Positions 17,409-25,423 of a stretch of DNA of 64,000 nt are shown piece by piece; position 1 is the first letter of the stretch, and the number at the start of each line of letters is the position of its first letter. A program made the position numbers and the translations under genes. The notes beneath the pieces are model-generated. The model ran no database searches. It had not been told where the DNA came from and saw only the letters and a list, made by a program, of their open reading frames with translations. This stretch comes from RYN-230 sp963717125 (GTDB lineage Bacteria > Actinomycetota > Actinomycetes > Streptosporangiales > Streptosporangiaceae), in contig CAVQVG010000014.1 in assembly GCA_963717125.1 (NCBI GenBank), positions 1 to 64,000 of the forward strand, given 5' to 3'.

Positions 17409-18893
17409 TCAGCCGATCGACTTGATGGCCGCGGCCAGCCGGCGGCTCGTCCGCTCGCGGCCGAGCAGCTCGATCGACTGGTACAGCGGCGGGGAGACCC
17501 GCTTCCCGGTCACTGCCACCCGCACCGGCGCGAACGCCACCCGCGGCTTCAGCCCCAGGCCCTCGATCAGCGCCGCCTTCAGGGCCGCCTCGATCGCCTC
17601 ATGCGCCCAGGGCTCGACCTCGGCCAGTGCCACCTCGGCGGCCAGCAGGACTGGCAGCGCCTCCGGGGTGAGCACCCGCTCCGCGTCCTCGGGCTCCACC
17701 GTGAACCCGTCGCCGGCGAACAGGAAGGCGAGCATGCCCACCGCCTCGGTGAGCCGGTTGATCCGGGTCTGGATCAGCGGCGCGGCCGCCTCGATCAGCG
17801 CGGCCTGGTCTTGGCTGGGCGGCGCGGCGACCATCTTGGCCCGCTCCAGGAACGGGGTGATCCGGGCGGCAAAATCAGCCGGATCCAGGGCCCGGATCTT
17901 GTCCCCGTTGATCGCCTCCAGCTTCCGCACGTCGAACTGGGCCGGGTTCTTGTTGACCCGGGCCAGATCGAACTCGGCGGCCAGGTCGGCCAGGGTGAAC
18001 TCCTCCCGGTTGTCCCCGGGGGACCAGCCCAGCAGGGCCAGGTAGTTGTCGACCGCTTCGGGCAGGAAGCCTTCCTCCCGGTACCAGTTGACCGAGACCA
18101 CGCCGTTCCGCTTGGACAGCCGGTGGCCGTCCTTGCCCAGCACGTACGGCAGATGGGCGAACACGGGGAAGTCGGCTTCGGCCACGCCCATGGCCCGGTA
18201 CACCGCGATTTGCCGCGGCGTGGAGGACAGCAGGTCCTCGCCGCGCACGACGTGGGTGATCTTCATCAGCACGTCGTCCACCGCGACGGCCAGCGTGTAC
18301 AGCGGCGAGCCGTCCGCCCGGGCCAGCACGAAGTCGGGCACGTGCGCGTGATCGAAGGTGACCTCGCCGCGGACCAGGTCGGTGAACGTGGTCGACCCCT
18401 CCGGCATGCGGAACCGCACCACCGGCTTGCGTCCCTCGGCCCGGTACACGGCGACCTGTTCGGCGGTGAGCACCCGGCAGAGCCCGTCGTAGCCGCTCGG
18501 CCCGCCGCCGGACCTGGCCGCCTCCCGCCGCGCGGCCAGTTCCTCCGGGGTGCAGTAGCAGTAGTAGGCGTGCCCGGCCCGGAGCAGGTGATCGAGCCAC
18601 TCGGCGTAGATGGTCAGCCGCTCGCTCTGCAGGTACGGGCCGTACCGGCCGCCGACCTCGGGCCCTTCGTCCCACTGCAGGCCGAGCCAGCGCAGCGTGT
18701 CCAGCGCGGAGGCGATGTACTCCGGGGTGACCCGGGTCTGGTCGGTGTCCTCGATGCGCAGCACGAACGTCCCGCCGGTGCGCCGGGCGAACGCCCAGTC
18801 GTACAGCGCGGTCCGGATGTTGCCGACGTGCAGGTCCCCGCTGGGCGACGGGGCGAACCGGACGCGCACCCCGGTGGCTGGCGGCTCAGTCAC
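17409..18893 (-). CDS. gltX: Glutamyl-tRNA synthetase
   Basis: 494 residues, class I aminoacyl-tRNA synthetase. HIGH motif appears as HVGN in RFAPSPSGDLHVGNIRTALYDW (~11-32); KMSKS loop is LSKRNGVVSVNWYR (~258). The zinc-region CYCTPEELAA and C-terminal anticodon-binding helices are present and the length is normal. GTG/ATG start at 18893 overlaps the stop of the upstream FAH-family gene by 8 nt, so the two are cotranscribed. In many actinomycetes gltX sits beside tRNA-Gln/tRNA-Glu; here the mannan locus separates them. Confidence 0.96.
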   Translation of the reverse strand: MTEPPATGVRVRFAPSPSGDLHVGNIRTALYDWAFARRTGGTFVLRIEDTDQTRVTPEYIASALDTLRWLGLQWDEGPEVGGRYGPYLQSERLTIYAEWLDHLLRAGHAYYCYCTPEELAARREAARSGGGPSGYDGLCRVLTAEQVAVYRAEGRKPVVRFRMPEGSTTFTDLVRGEVTFDHAHVPDFVLARADGSPLYTLAVAVDDVLMKITHVVRGEDLLSSTPRQIAVYRAMGVAEADFPVFAHLPYVLGKDGHRLSKRNGVVSVNWYREEGFLPEAVDNYLALLGWSPGDNREEFTLADLAAEFDLARVNKNPAQFDVRKLEAINGDKIRALDPADFAARITPFLERAKMVAAPPSQDQAALIEAAAPLIQTRINRLTEAVGMLAFLFAGDGFTVEPEDAERVLTPEALPVLLAAEVALAEVEPWAHEAIEAALKAALIEGLGLKPRVAFAPVRVAVTGKRVSPPLYQSIELLGRERTSRRLAAAIKSIG

Positions 18894-19725
18894 GGCCGAC
18901 CACCAGGTTCGTCAGCGACCCGATGTTCTCGATGGTCACGGATACCTCGTCTCCATCCTCCAGCGGCCCGGCGCCGGGCGGCGTCCCGGTGAGCAGCACA
19001 TCTCCCGGCAGCAGGGTCATCACGGTGCTGACGTACTCCACCAGGGCCGGCACGTCATACAGCAACTGCGAGGTGCGGGCCCGCTGCCGCACCGCCCCGT
19101 TCACCGACGTGGTGAGCTCCAGGTCGGCCGGGTCCGCGTCGGTCTCGATCCAGGGGCCCAGCGGGCAGAACGTGTCGAATCCCTTGGCCCGGGTCCACTG
19201 CCCGTCCCGGGCCTGCAGGTCGCGGGCGGTCACGTCGTTGGCGCAGGTGTAGCCGAAGATGACCTCGGCCGCCTGGGCGGCGGGCACCTCACGGCACAGC
19301 CGCCCGATGATCACCGCGAGCTCGCCCTCGTAGTCCACCCGCTGGGTCAGCTTGACCGGGTAGGCGATCTGGTCGCCGTGCCCGACCACCGCGGTGGACG
19401 GCTTGAGGAACAGGACCGGCTCCCCGGCCGCCGCCGCACCTGGCTCGGCGCCGGCCTCCCGGCCGGACCCGGCGTAGTTGCCACCCACCGCGACGACCTT
19501 GCTGGGCAGCACCGGGGCGAGCAGCCGCACCTCGGCCAGCGGATAGGTCTCCCCGGTGAACTGGACGCCGCCCTTGCCCGGGCTGAACGGGTGACCGCGC
19601 AGCTCGGCGATCACGGCCAGGGGCGGCCGCGCGGCTGGCTGGCCGCCCGCGGCCCCGTCCGTCCGGGTCTCCCCCACTACGCCATAGGCGACGTCGCCAC
19701 CTTTGGCGAATCTCGCGATGCGCAC
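18886..19725 (-). CDS. Fumarylacetoacetate hydrolase (FAH) family protein
   Basis: 279 residues. FAH-fold signatures: KVVAVGGNYAGSGREAG, VLFLKPSTAVVGHGD, VDYEGELAVIIGR (metal-binding Glu residues), GYTCANDVTARDLQARDGQWTRAKGFDTFCPLGPW and VLLTGTPPGAGPLEDGDEV. Family members include 2-hydroxyhepta-2,4-diene-1,7-dioate isomerases, acylpyruvases and oxaloacetate decarboxylases; the exact substrate cannot be told. Position directly before gltX is widely conserved in actinobacteria, from memory, so it is probably a housekeeping acylpyruvate hydrolase-like enzyme. Short N-terminal insertion GETRTDGAAGGQPAA is unremarkable. Confidence 0.88.
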   Translation of the reverse strand: MRIARFAKGGDVAYGVVGETRTDGAAGGQPAARPPLAVIAELRGHPFSPGKGGVQFTGETYPLAEVRLLAPVLPSKVVAVGGNYAGSGREAGAEPGAAAAGEPVLFLKPSTAVVGHGDQIAYPVKLTQRVDYEGELAVIIGRLCREVPAAQAAEVIFGYTCANDVTARDLQARDGQWTRAKGFDTFCPLGPWIETDADPADLELTTSVNGAVRQRARTSQLLYDVPALVEYVSTVMTLLPGDVLLTGTPPGAGPLEDGDEVSVTIENIGSLTNLVVGRD

Positions 19726-19829
19726 CGCTCAACCTCACCGATGAGAGTCCTGCCCTGGCCGTCCGGCGCGGGCCCGCCACGGCATGCCGTAGAGCCTACT
19801 GAGCGCGGCACGCAACCGCGCCCACGCCG

Positions 19830-20075
19830 CTACTGCATGTACCCCTCTACCTCGGGCACCGGTCGCGCGGCGGTGCCACCCGGGTCTTCGCCGAACTCGC
19901 GCCGGGCCCGGCGCTGTCGCAGCAGGTCCCAGCACTGGTCCAGCGACTCCTCGACCGCACGCAGCCTGGCCTGCTCCTCGGGGCTGGACAGCGAGCCGTC
20001 AGCGACCTTGGCCCGGAGCTCGTGCTCGGTCTCGATCAGCTCGTCGATGTGGCCCAGGATCTCCTTGTCGTCCAT
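19830..20075 (-). CDS. DUF2630 family protein (81 aa)
   Basis: Starts MDDKEILGHIDELIETEHEL, followed by a second helix with the conserved CWDLLRQRRARREFGEDPG and a short acidic tail. This two-helix charged protein matches the actinobacterial DUF2630 family, whose function is not known to me. ATG at 20075; it is divergent from the short-chain dehydrogenase, with 89 bp between the starts. Confidence 0.85.
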   Translation of the reverse strand: MDDKEILGHIDELIETEHELRAKVADGSLSSPEEQARLRAVEESLDQCWDLLRQRRARREFGEDPGGTAARPVPEVEGYMQ

Positions 20076-20164
20076 GGCTCCACCGTACGGGGAAGTGGCC
20101 GGTCCGCGGACCCTGGGTCCCCGGCCAGCCCGCCCGGGTGCGGGCCAGCGGTTACCCTGACCGG

Positions 20165-20872
20165 GTGCCGGATCCCGTCTTCTTGATCACGGGCGCGTCC
20201 CAGGGCATCGGCGCGGCCACCGCGCGCGCCGCGGCCGCCGGCGGGTACCGGGTGGTGCTCACCGCGCGCCGCCCCGGCCCGCTGGCTGACCTGGCCGCGG
20301 AACTGGGCGGCCCGCCCCGCGCCGTCCCGGTCGCCTGCGACATCGCCGACTGGGCCCAGCTGCGGAACCTGACCGCCGAGGTGCGCCGCACGCTGGGCCG
20401 GCTGGACGTCGCGCTGGCCAACGCGGCCGTCTCGATGGACACCTCGTTCCTCGGCCGCGGCGGCCGGCCACCGGGCGAGTGGGCGGAGATGGTCCAGACG
20501 AACGTGCTGGGCACCGCGCTGACCGCGCGGGCCGTGCTGCCCTTGCTGGCCGAGACGGGCGGGCACCTGCTGCTGACCGGTTCGGTGGCGGGCCGCGTGC
20601 TGCGCCCGGGCAACCTGTACTCGGCCACCAAATGGGCCGTGAGCGCGATGGCCGCCAGCATCCGGGCCGAGTGCGTGGGCACCGGCGTGCGGGTCACGGT
20701 GATCCAGCCGGGGCTGACCGATACCGGCCCGGTCAGCCCGGGCCGGGAGGCCGACCCGAAGCTGGCGCCGGCCGACGTCGCCCGGGCCGTGCTGTACGCG
20801 GTCAGCCAGCCCGCCGGGGTGGACGTCAGCGAGATCGTGATCCGGCCGACCGGCCAGGATCCGTTCCGCTGA
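20165..20872 (+). CDS. Short-chain dehydrogenase/reductase
   Basis: 235 residues. Rossmann motif TGASQGIGAATARA (~9), NAA-type motif ANAAVSMD (~86), catalytic Ser in TGSVAGRVL and YSATKWAV for Tyr/Lys; these are the classical SDR positions. NAD(P)-dependent oxidation or reduction of an unknown small alcohol or ketone. GTG at 20165 puts the Rossmann strand at the usual distance (VPDPVFLITGAS); an ATG/GTG further upstream would add nine residues. Flanked by DUF2630 and cimA on the opposite strand; no operon partner. Confidence 0.85.
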   Translation: MPDPVFLITGASQGIGAATARAAAAGGYRVVLTARRPGPLADLAAELGGPPRAVPVACDIADWAQLRNLTAEVRRTLGRLDVALANAAVSMDTSFLGRGGRPPGEWAEMVQTNVLGTALTARAVLPLLAETGGHLLLTGSVAGRVLRPGNLYSATKWAVSAMAASIRAECVGTGVRVTVIQPGLTDTGPVSPGREADPKLAPADVARAVLYAVSQPAGVDVSEIVIRPTGQDPFR

Positions 20873-20913
20873 GCACCGGCCGGTCCAGCCGTGACGCGCC
20901 GGGCAGGCCCGCA

Positions 20914-22512
20914 CTATACCGGCTGGTAGCCCGCCCGGAGCAGGGCGAAGCTGACCGCTTCCTCCAGGGCGTGCCAGGACGCGGCGATGATATTTTCATC
21001 CACCCCCACGGTGCTCCACGTCCCGTCGGCCGCCCCGGTACCGTCGCTGGACTCGATGAGCACCCGGGTGACCGCCCCGGTGCCGTGCGAGCCCTCCACG
21101 ATGCGCACCTTGTAGTCGGCCAGCTCCAGCATGGCCAGTTCGGGATAGAGCCGTTCCAGGGCCAGCCGCAGCGCCTTGTCCAGCGAGTTGACCGGCCCGT
21201 TGCCCTCGCCGGTGGCGACGATCCGCTCGCCCTTGGCGTGCAGCTTGACGGTGGCCTCGCTGATCACCTCGCCGCCCGGCCGCTGCTCGACGATGACCCG
21301 CCAGGATTCCACCTGGAAGTGGCGGAGCTGCGCGCCCGCCAGCTCGTCGCGCAGCAGCAGCTCGAACGAGGCGTCGGCGGCCTCGAACGTGTAGCCGCGG
21401 GCCTCCATCTCCTTCACCCGGCTGACCACCCGGCCGACGGTGCCCTTCTCGCCGGACAGGTCGTAGCCGAGCTGCTTGCCCTTGATCTCCACCGACGCGC
21501 GGCCGGCCATGTCCGACACCAGCATCCGCATGTCGTTGCCGACCAGCACCGGGTTGACGTGCTGGTACAGCATCGGGTCCACCTTGACCGCCGAGGCGTG
21601 CAGCCCGGCCTTGTGCGCGAACGCGGAGAAGCCCACGTAGGGCTGGTGGGTGCTCGGCGTGACGTTGGTGACCTCGCTGATCGCGTGGGCCACCCGGCTC
21701 ATCTCGGCCAGGCAGCCGTCGGGCAGCACCACCCGGCCCTTCTTCAGCTGCAGCCCGGCCACCACGCTGAACAGGTTGGCGTTGCCCGCCCGCTCCCCGT
21801 ACCCGTTGGCGCAGCCCTGCACGTGGCTGACCCCGGCGTCCACCGCGACCAGGCTGTTGGCCACCGCGCACGCGGTGTCGTCATGGCAGTGGATGCCCAG
21901 CCGCGCGCCGGTAGCCGCCGCCACCGCGCTGACCGCGTCGCCGAGCTCGCCGGGCAGCATCCCGCCGTTGGTGTCGCACAGCGCGACCACGTCCGCCCCG
22001 GCCTCGGCCGCGGTCCGCACCACCTCGAGCGCGTAAGCCGGATCCGACCGGTACCCGTCGAAGAAGTGCTCCGCATCCAGGAACACCCGCTGCCCCTCGG
22101 CCCGCAGGTGGCTGACCGTGTCCCGGATCATCGCCAGGTTCTCCTCCAGCGTGGTCCGCAGGGCCAGCCGGACATGCCGGTCGTGACTCTTGGCGACAAG
22201 AGTCACGACCGGCGCCCCGGACTCGCGCAGCGCGGCGACCTGGGGGTCGTCGGCCGCCTGCACGCCGGGCCGGCGGGTCGCGCCGAACGCGGCGAGGTGC
22301 GCGTGCCGGAGGTCTAGTTCGGTCCGGGCCCGCCGGAAGAACTCGGTGTCCTTGGGGATCGCGCCGGGCCAGCCACCCTCGATGAAGCCGACGCCGAACT
22401 CATCCAGCCGCCGGGCGATGGCCAGCTTGTCGGCGACGGTGAGGGTCAGCCCTTCCTGCTGGGCGCCGTCCCGCAGCGTGGTGTCGTAGACGTGGAATTC
22501 GTCGTCAGGCAT
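20914..22512 (-). CDS. cimA: Citramalate synthase
   Basis: 532 residues. The N-terminal DRE-TIM catalytic barrel has YDTTLRDGAQQEGLTLTV, FIEGGWPGAIPKD, CDTNGGMLPGELG, and HCHDDTACAVANSL (metal-binding His), followed by the C-terminal LeuA-type regulatory region (YTFEAADASFELL, WRVIVEQ, NSLDKALRLALE). The subfamily with QQEG and SKHMQ-like variation condenses acetyl-CoA with pyruvate (threonine-independent isoleucine route). ATG at 22512 lies 35 nt after a U-tract terminator; a leader peptide precedes it, so expression is attenuated. Isopropylmalate/homocitrate synthase is the alternative; context (ilvE, leuB, ilvBNC nearby) supports CimA. Confidence 0.85.
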   Translation of the reverse strand: MPDDEFHVYDTTLRDGAQQEGLTLTVADKLAIARRLDEFGVGFIEGGWPGAIPKDTEFFRRARTELDLRHAHLAAFGATRRPGVQAADDPQVAALRESGAPVVTLVAKSHDRHVRLALRTTLEENLAMIRDTVSHLRAEGQRVFLDAEHFFDGYRSDPAYALEVVRTAAEAGADVVALCDTNGGMLPGELGDAVSAVAAATGARLGIHCHDDTACAVANSLVAVDAGVSHVQGCANGYGERAGNANLFSVVAGLQLKKGRVVLPDGCLAEMSRVAHAISEVTNVTPSTHQPYVGFSAFAHKAGLHASAVKVDPMLYQHVNPVLVGNDMRMLVSDMAGRASVEIKGKQLGYDLSGEKGTVGRVVSRVKEMEARGYTFEAADASFELLLRDELAGAQLRHFQVESWRVIVEQRPGGEVISEATVKLHAKGERIVATGEGNGPVNSLDKALRLALERLYPELAMLELADYKVRIVEGSHGTGAVTRVLIESSDGTGAADGTWSTVGVDENIIAASWHALEEAVSFALLRAGYQPV

Positions 22513-22546
22513 TGACCTGGTCCGTCTCTGTCGTGGGTGTGGGCAC

Positions 22547-22614
22547 AAAACAAAAGACCCCTCGCGGCATGCGAGAGGTCTGCGCGTCGGCTGTCCTGCT
22601 GTTAGCCGACGCGC
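22547..22614 (-). promoter_or_regulatory. cimA attenuator: pause hairpin plus intrinsic terminator
   Basis: Read on the minus strand: GCGCGTCGGCT/AGCCGACGCGC (22604-22614 with 22582-22592), a perfect 11-bp hairpin overlapping the end of the leader peptide, then AGACC-CTCGC/GCGAG-GGTCT (22571-22581 with 22555-22565, one mismatch), followed by TTTTGTTTT. The terminator lies 35-70 nt upstream of the cimA ATG. The arrangement is the classical ribosome-mediated attenuator: stalling at Leu/Ile/Val codons would prevent the terminator. Confidence 0.8.
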
Positions 22615-22643
22615 CTGCCGATAATGAGCCGGCCGGACGTCAT
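22602..22643 (-). CDS. cimA leader peptide MTSGRLIIGRRVG (13 aa)
   Basis: ATG at 22643, TAA at 22602-22604. The codons CTC ATT ATC and GTC encode L-I-I and V just before the pause hairpin, and the stop lies inside the hairpin stem. A leader rich in branched-chain codons fits control by isoleucine/leucine/valyl-tRNA charging of a citramalate (isoleucine) pathway gene. The ATG is close to a possible -10 (CACACT about 10 nt upstream), suggesting a near-leaderless start. Confidence 0.75.
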   Translation of the reverse strand: MTSGRLIIGRRVG

Positions 22644-22701
22644 ACCCCCAGTGTGCCACACCCCAGCGGGTACTTGCCCTCTTGTCCCAAGATCGGCGGT
22701 G

Positions 22702-22749
22702 GTGATCAAACGATTGCTGTCGCCAGAGCGACAGCAATCGTTTGATCAC
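22702..22749. terminator. 48-bp perfect palindrome between cimA leader and ilvE
   Basis: Left arm 22702-22723 and right arm 22728-22749 are exact reverse complements over 22 bp with a 4-nt loop (CAGA); the arms begin GTGATCAAACG. It lies 25 nt downstream of the ilvE stop and 60 nt upstream of the cimA leader, so it is likely the ilvE terminator, in either direction. No U-tract is adjacent. The perfect pairing and AT-rich arms are unlike the surrounding G+C-rich DNA. Confidence 0.7.
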
Positions 22750-22773
22750 GTAGCCAGGGCCGCCGCCAAACGG

Positions 22774-23889
22774 TCAGCAGATCTTGTAGACCCAGCCGTG
22801 CGGGTCGGGACGGTGGCCGTACTGGATGCCGACGAGCTCCTCGCGCAGCCGCATGGTCACCGGGCCGGGGGTGCCGTCACCGATGATCCACTCGCCGGTG
22901 GCGCTCTTGACCTTGCCGACCGGCGTGATCACCGCCGCCGTCCCGCACGCGAACACCTCGGTGAGTTCGCCGGAGGCACACTCAGCCGCCCACTGGTCCG
23001 CGGAGATCTTGCCCTCCTCGGTGCGGAAGCCGAGATCCGGGCCGAGCGTGAGCAGCGAGTCCCGGGTGATGCCGGGCAGCAGGGTCCCGGTCAGCGCCGG
23101 CGTCATGATCCGCGCCTGCGGCCCGGAGCCGTAGACGAAGAACAGGTTCATCCCGCCCATTTCCTCGACCCACCGGTGCTCCACCGCGTCCAGCCAGACC
23201 ACCTGGTCGCAGCCGGAGGCGGTGGCCTGGAGCTGCCCGGCGAACGCGGCCGCGTAGTTGCCGCCGCACTTGGCCTCCCCGGTGCCGCCGGGCGCCGCGC
23301 GGGTGTATTCGTGCGACAGCCACACCGAGACCGGCCGGATGCCGCCGGTGAAGTAGGCCCCCGCGGGCGACGCGATGACCGTGTACTGGTACTCCTGGGA
23401 CGGCCGGTTCACGCCCAGCCCGCGCTGCGTCGCGATCATGAACGGGCGCAGGTACAGGCTGTGCCCGTCGGCCGCCGGGACCCAGTCACGATCCTGGCTG
23501 ACCAGCAGCTCGATCGACCGCAGGAACGCCGGCTCGGGCAGTTCCGGCATGGCCAGCCGGGCGGCCGACCGGTTGAACCGGGCCGCGTTGGCCTGCGGCC
23601 GGAACGCCACGATCGGCCCCGCGCCCTGCCGGTAGGCCTTCAGCCCCTCGAAGATCTCCTGGGCGTAGTGGAACACCGCGGTGGCCGGCTCCAGCATGAG
23701 CGGCCCGTACGGCTGCAGGACGCCGTCGTGCCAGCCCTGGTCCGCCGTCCAGCGCAGGGTGACCATGTGATCGGTAAATACCTCGCCGAACCCCGGGTTG
23801 GCCAGGATCCGGTCACGTTCCGGCGCGGGAACGGGATCGGCGCTGGCGCGGCCAGCAAAAGCGATCTCGGTGTTCAGGCTTGCCGTCAT
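22774..23889 (-). CDS. ilvE: Branched-chain amino acid aminotransferase
   Basis: 371 residues, PLP fold class IV. Signatures: YAQEIFEGLKAYRQ (~76), LYLRPFMIATQRGLGV, the Lys in GEAKCGGNYAAAF (~205), MNLFFVYG and TLLPGITRDSLLTL. It transfers the amino group between glutamate and the 2-oxo acids of Val, Leu and Ile, last step of the pathway. ATG at 23889 is preferred to the GTG three bases upstream because GGAAGGA lies six nt before it. Terminated by the palindrome at 22702-22749. It follows leuB by 75 nt on the same strand. Confidence 0.95.
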   Translation of the reverse strand: MTASLNTEIAFAGRASADPVPAPERDRILANPGFGEVFTDHMVTLRWTADQGWHDGVLQPYGPLMLEPATAVFHYAQEIFEGLKAYRQGAGPIVAFRPQANAARFNRSAARLAMPELPEPAFLRSIELLVSQDRDWVPAADGHSLYLRPFMIATQRGLGVNRPSQEYQYTVIASPAGAYFTGGIRPVSVWLSHEYTRAAPGGTGEAKCGGNYAAAFAGQLQATASGCDQVVWLDAVEHRWVEEMGGMNLFFVYGSGPQARIMTPALTGTLLPGITRDSLLTLGPDLGFRTEEGKISADQWAAECASGELTEVFACGTAAVITPVGKVKSATGEWIIGDGTPGPVTMRLREELVGIQYGHRPDPHGWVYKIC

Positions 23890-23964
23890 CACAGGTCCTT
23901 CCTCTGGCCCGGCTCAACCCGGGCTGCCCCGGCCGGGCCTCCTCGCCCGGCCGTTCGTATCCGC

Positions 23965-25011
23965 CTACCCGGCTACCCGGGCGGCGATGTCGTCGCCGAT
24001 CTCCGGGGTGACCCGGGCCGCCCAGGCCCCCTGCCGCTCGACCAGGTCGTCGGCCACGGCCTGCTCGATGCGGGCCGCCTCGGCGGACCGCCCGAGGTGC
24101 TCGCAGAGCATGGCCGCGGACAGGATCGCCGCCGTGGGGTCGGCCTTCTGCTTGCCCGCGATGTCCGGCGCGCTGCCGTGCACCGGCTCGAACATGCTCG
24201 GCGCGGTCCGCTCGGGGTTGATATTCCCGCTGGCCGCCATCCCGATGCCGCCGGCCACCGCGGCGCCCAGGTCGGTCAGGATGTCGCCGAACAGGTTGTC
24301 GGTCACCACCACGTCGAAGCGCTCCGGCTGGGTCACGAAGAACATCGACGCCGCGTCCACGTGGCAGTAGTCCACGCCGATCGCGGGGAACTCCTCGGCG
24401 ATGGCGTCCACGGTCCGCTGCCACAGGTCCCCGGCGTACGCCAGCACGTTGGTCTTGTGCACCAGGGTGAGCTGCCGCCGCGGCCGCTCGGCGGCCCGCT
24501 CGAACGCGTACCGGACCACCCGGCGCACGCCGAACGCGGTGTTCAGGCTCTCCTGGGTGGCGACCTCGTCCGGGGTGCCCTTGCGCAGCACGCCGCCGGC
24601 CCCAGCGTACGGGCCTTCGGTGCCCTCCCGCACGACCAGCATGTTGACCGCCTCGGGCCGGACGCTGGCCAGCGGGGTGACCACGCCGGGGTAGAGCCGG
24701 ACCGGGCGCAGGTTAACGTAGTGATCGAGTTCGAAGCGGAGCCGGAGCAGCAGCCCGCGCTCCAGCACCCCACTCGGCACGGTGGGGTCGCCGACGGCGC
24801 CGAGCAGGATCGCGTCCTGGCCGCTGATCTCGGCCAGCACGGAATCGGGCAGCGTCTCCCCGGTCCGGTGCCAGCGCTGCGCGCCGAGATCGTAACTAGT
24901 CGCGTCAACGGAGATGCCCGCGGCCTGGAGAACCTTGAGGGCCTCGGCGACGACTTCGGGGCCGATGCCGTCGCCGCCGATCACCGCGAGCTTGATCGCA
25001 GAAGATGCCAT
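23965..25011 (-). CDS. leuB: 3-isopropylmalate dehydrogenase
   Basis: 348 residues of the isocitrate/isopropylmalate dehydrogenase family: KLAVIGGDGIGPEVVAEALKVL (N-terminus), LLLRLRFELDHYVNLRPVRLYPG, VREGTEGPYAGAGG, HKTNVLAYAGDLW, DNLFGDILTDLGAAVAGGIGMAASGNINP and EPVHGSAPDIAGKQKADPTAAILSAAML. NAD-dependent oxidation and decarboxylation of 3-isopropylmalate in leucine synthesis. Start ATG 25011, nine nt downstream of the stop of a small gene, so probably coupled. Confidence 0.96.
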   Translation of the reverse strand: MASSAIKLAVIGGDGIGPEVVAEALKVLQAAGISVDATSYDLGAQRWHRTGETLPDSVLAEISGQDAILLGAVGDPTVPSGVLERGLLLRLRFELDHYVNLRPVRLYPGVVTPLASVRPEAVNMLVVREGTEGPYAGAGGVLRKGTPDEVATQESLNTAFGVRRVVRYAFERAAERPRRQLTLVHKTNVLAYAGDLWQRTVDAIAEEFPAIGVDYCHVDAASMFFVTQPERFDVVVTDNLFGDILTDLGAAVAGGIGMAASGNINPERTAPSMFEPVHGSAPDIAGKQKADPTAAILSAAMLCEHLGRSAEAARIEQAVADDLVERQGAWAARVTPEIGDDIAARVAG

Positions 25012-25020
25012 GCGCGTACC

Positions 25021-25158
25021 TTACTGGTCGTCCGCGGCCGGGGACGCTGCGCCGTTGTCCCGCCGGTCCAGGGCCATCTGCAGGGCCTGCTTGGCCGGCC
25101 CAGGGGGGACTGGGCGGGGTGATGGCGGGGGCTGATTCCACGGGTACATGTCATACAC
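25021..25158 (-). CDS. Small Pro-rich protein upstream of leuB (45 aa)
   Basis: GTG at 25158 with AGGAG eight nt upstream. Reads VYDMYPWNQPPPSPRPVPPG, then AKQALQMALDRRDNGAASPA to TAA at 25021-25023. The Pro-rich start and the amphipathic AKQALQMALDRRDNG helix look like real coding sequence, and only nine nt separate it from leuB on the same strand. I recall a similar tiny protein beside leuB in related actinomycetes but cannot confirm it. No function is proposed. Confidence 0.6.
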   Translation of the reverse strand: MYDMYPWNQPPPSPRPVPPGPAKQALQMALDRRDNGAASPAADDQ

Positions 25159-25423
25159 GGCTGGGACTCCTGACGAGGCTGGCTGCTCACCCCGGCCGCC
25201 CAGGCGGGCTCGCGCAGGATGAGACTCCTGGGGCGGGCTTACGGCCAGCACCACAACCCGCAGCGGGTGGCCGGCCTGCCCTGTCAGGCCCCGCTACGGC
25301 CGCTAAAGATGGATACGAAGCGCCGCATATTGTTGGTCATCCTAGTACCTTGCCGGCCGGTTGTCGCCCGGCCCCCAGATCCGTCTCTCATACTGAGACA
25401 GATCCGCTCGCCGCAGCCGGGGT
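25159..25423. other. Intergenic region between leuB-side genes and serA
   Basis: 265 bp with no convincing gene. A short stretch GCGCCGCATATTGTTGG (about 25322-25338) is AT-richer than its surroundings and may hold the promoter of the 45-aa gene/leuB on the minus strand. No terminator-like hairpin is obvious for serA. Confidence 0.3.

Noticed and set aside
20905..20925. Fifth CTATACCGG-type operator near the end of cimA
   Set aside because: Only the left half matches; it is inside the last codons and stop of cimA with no promoter or target gene.
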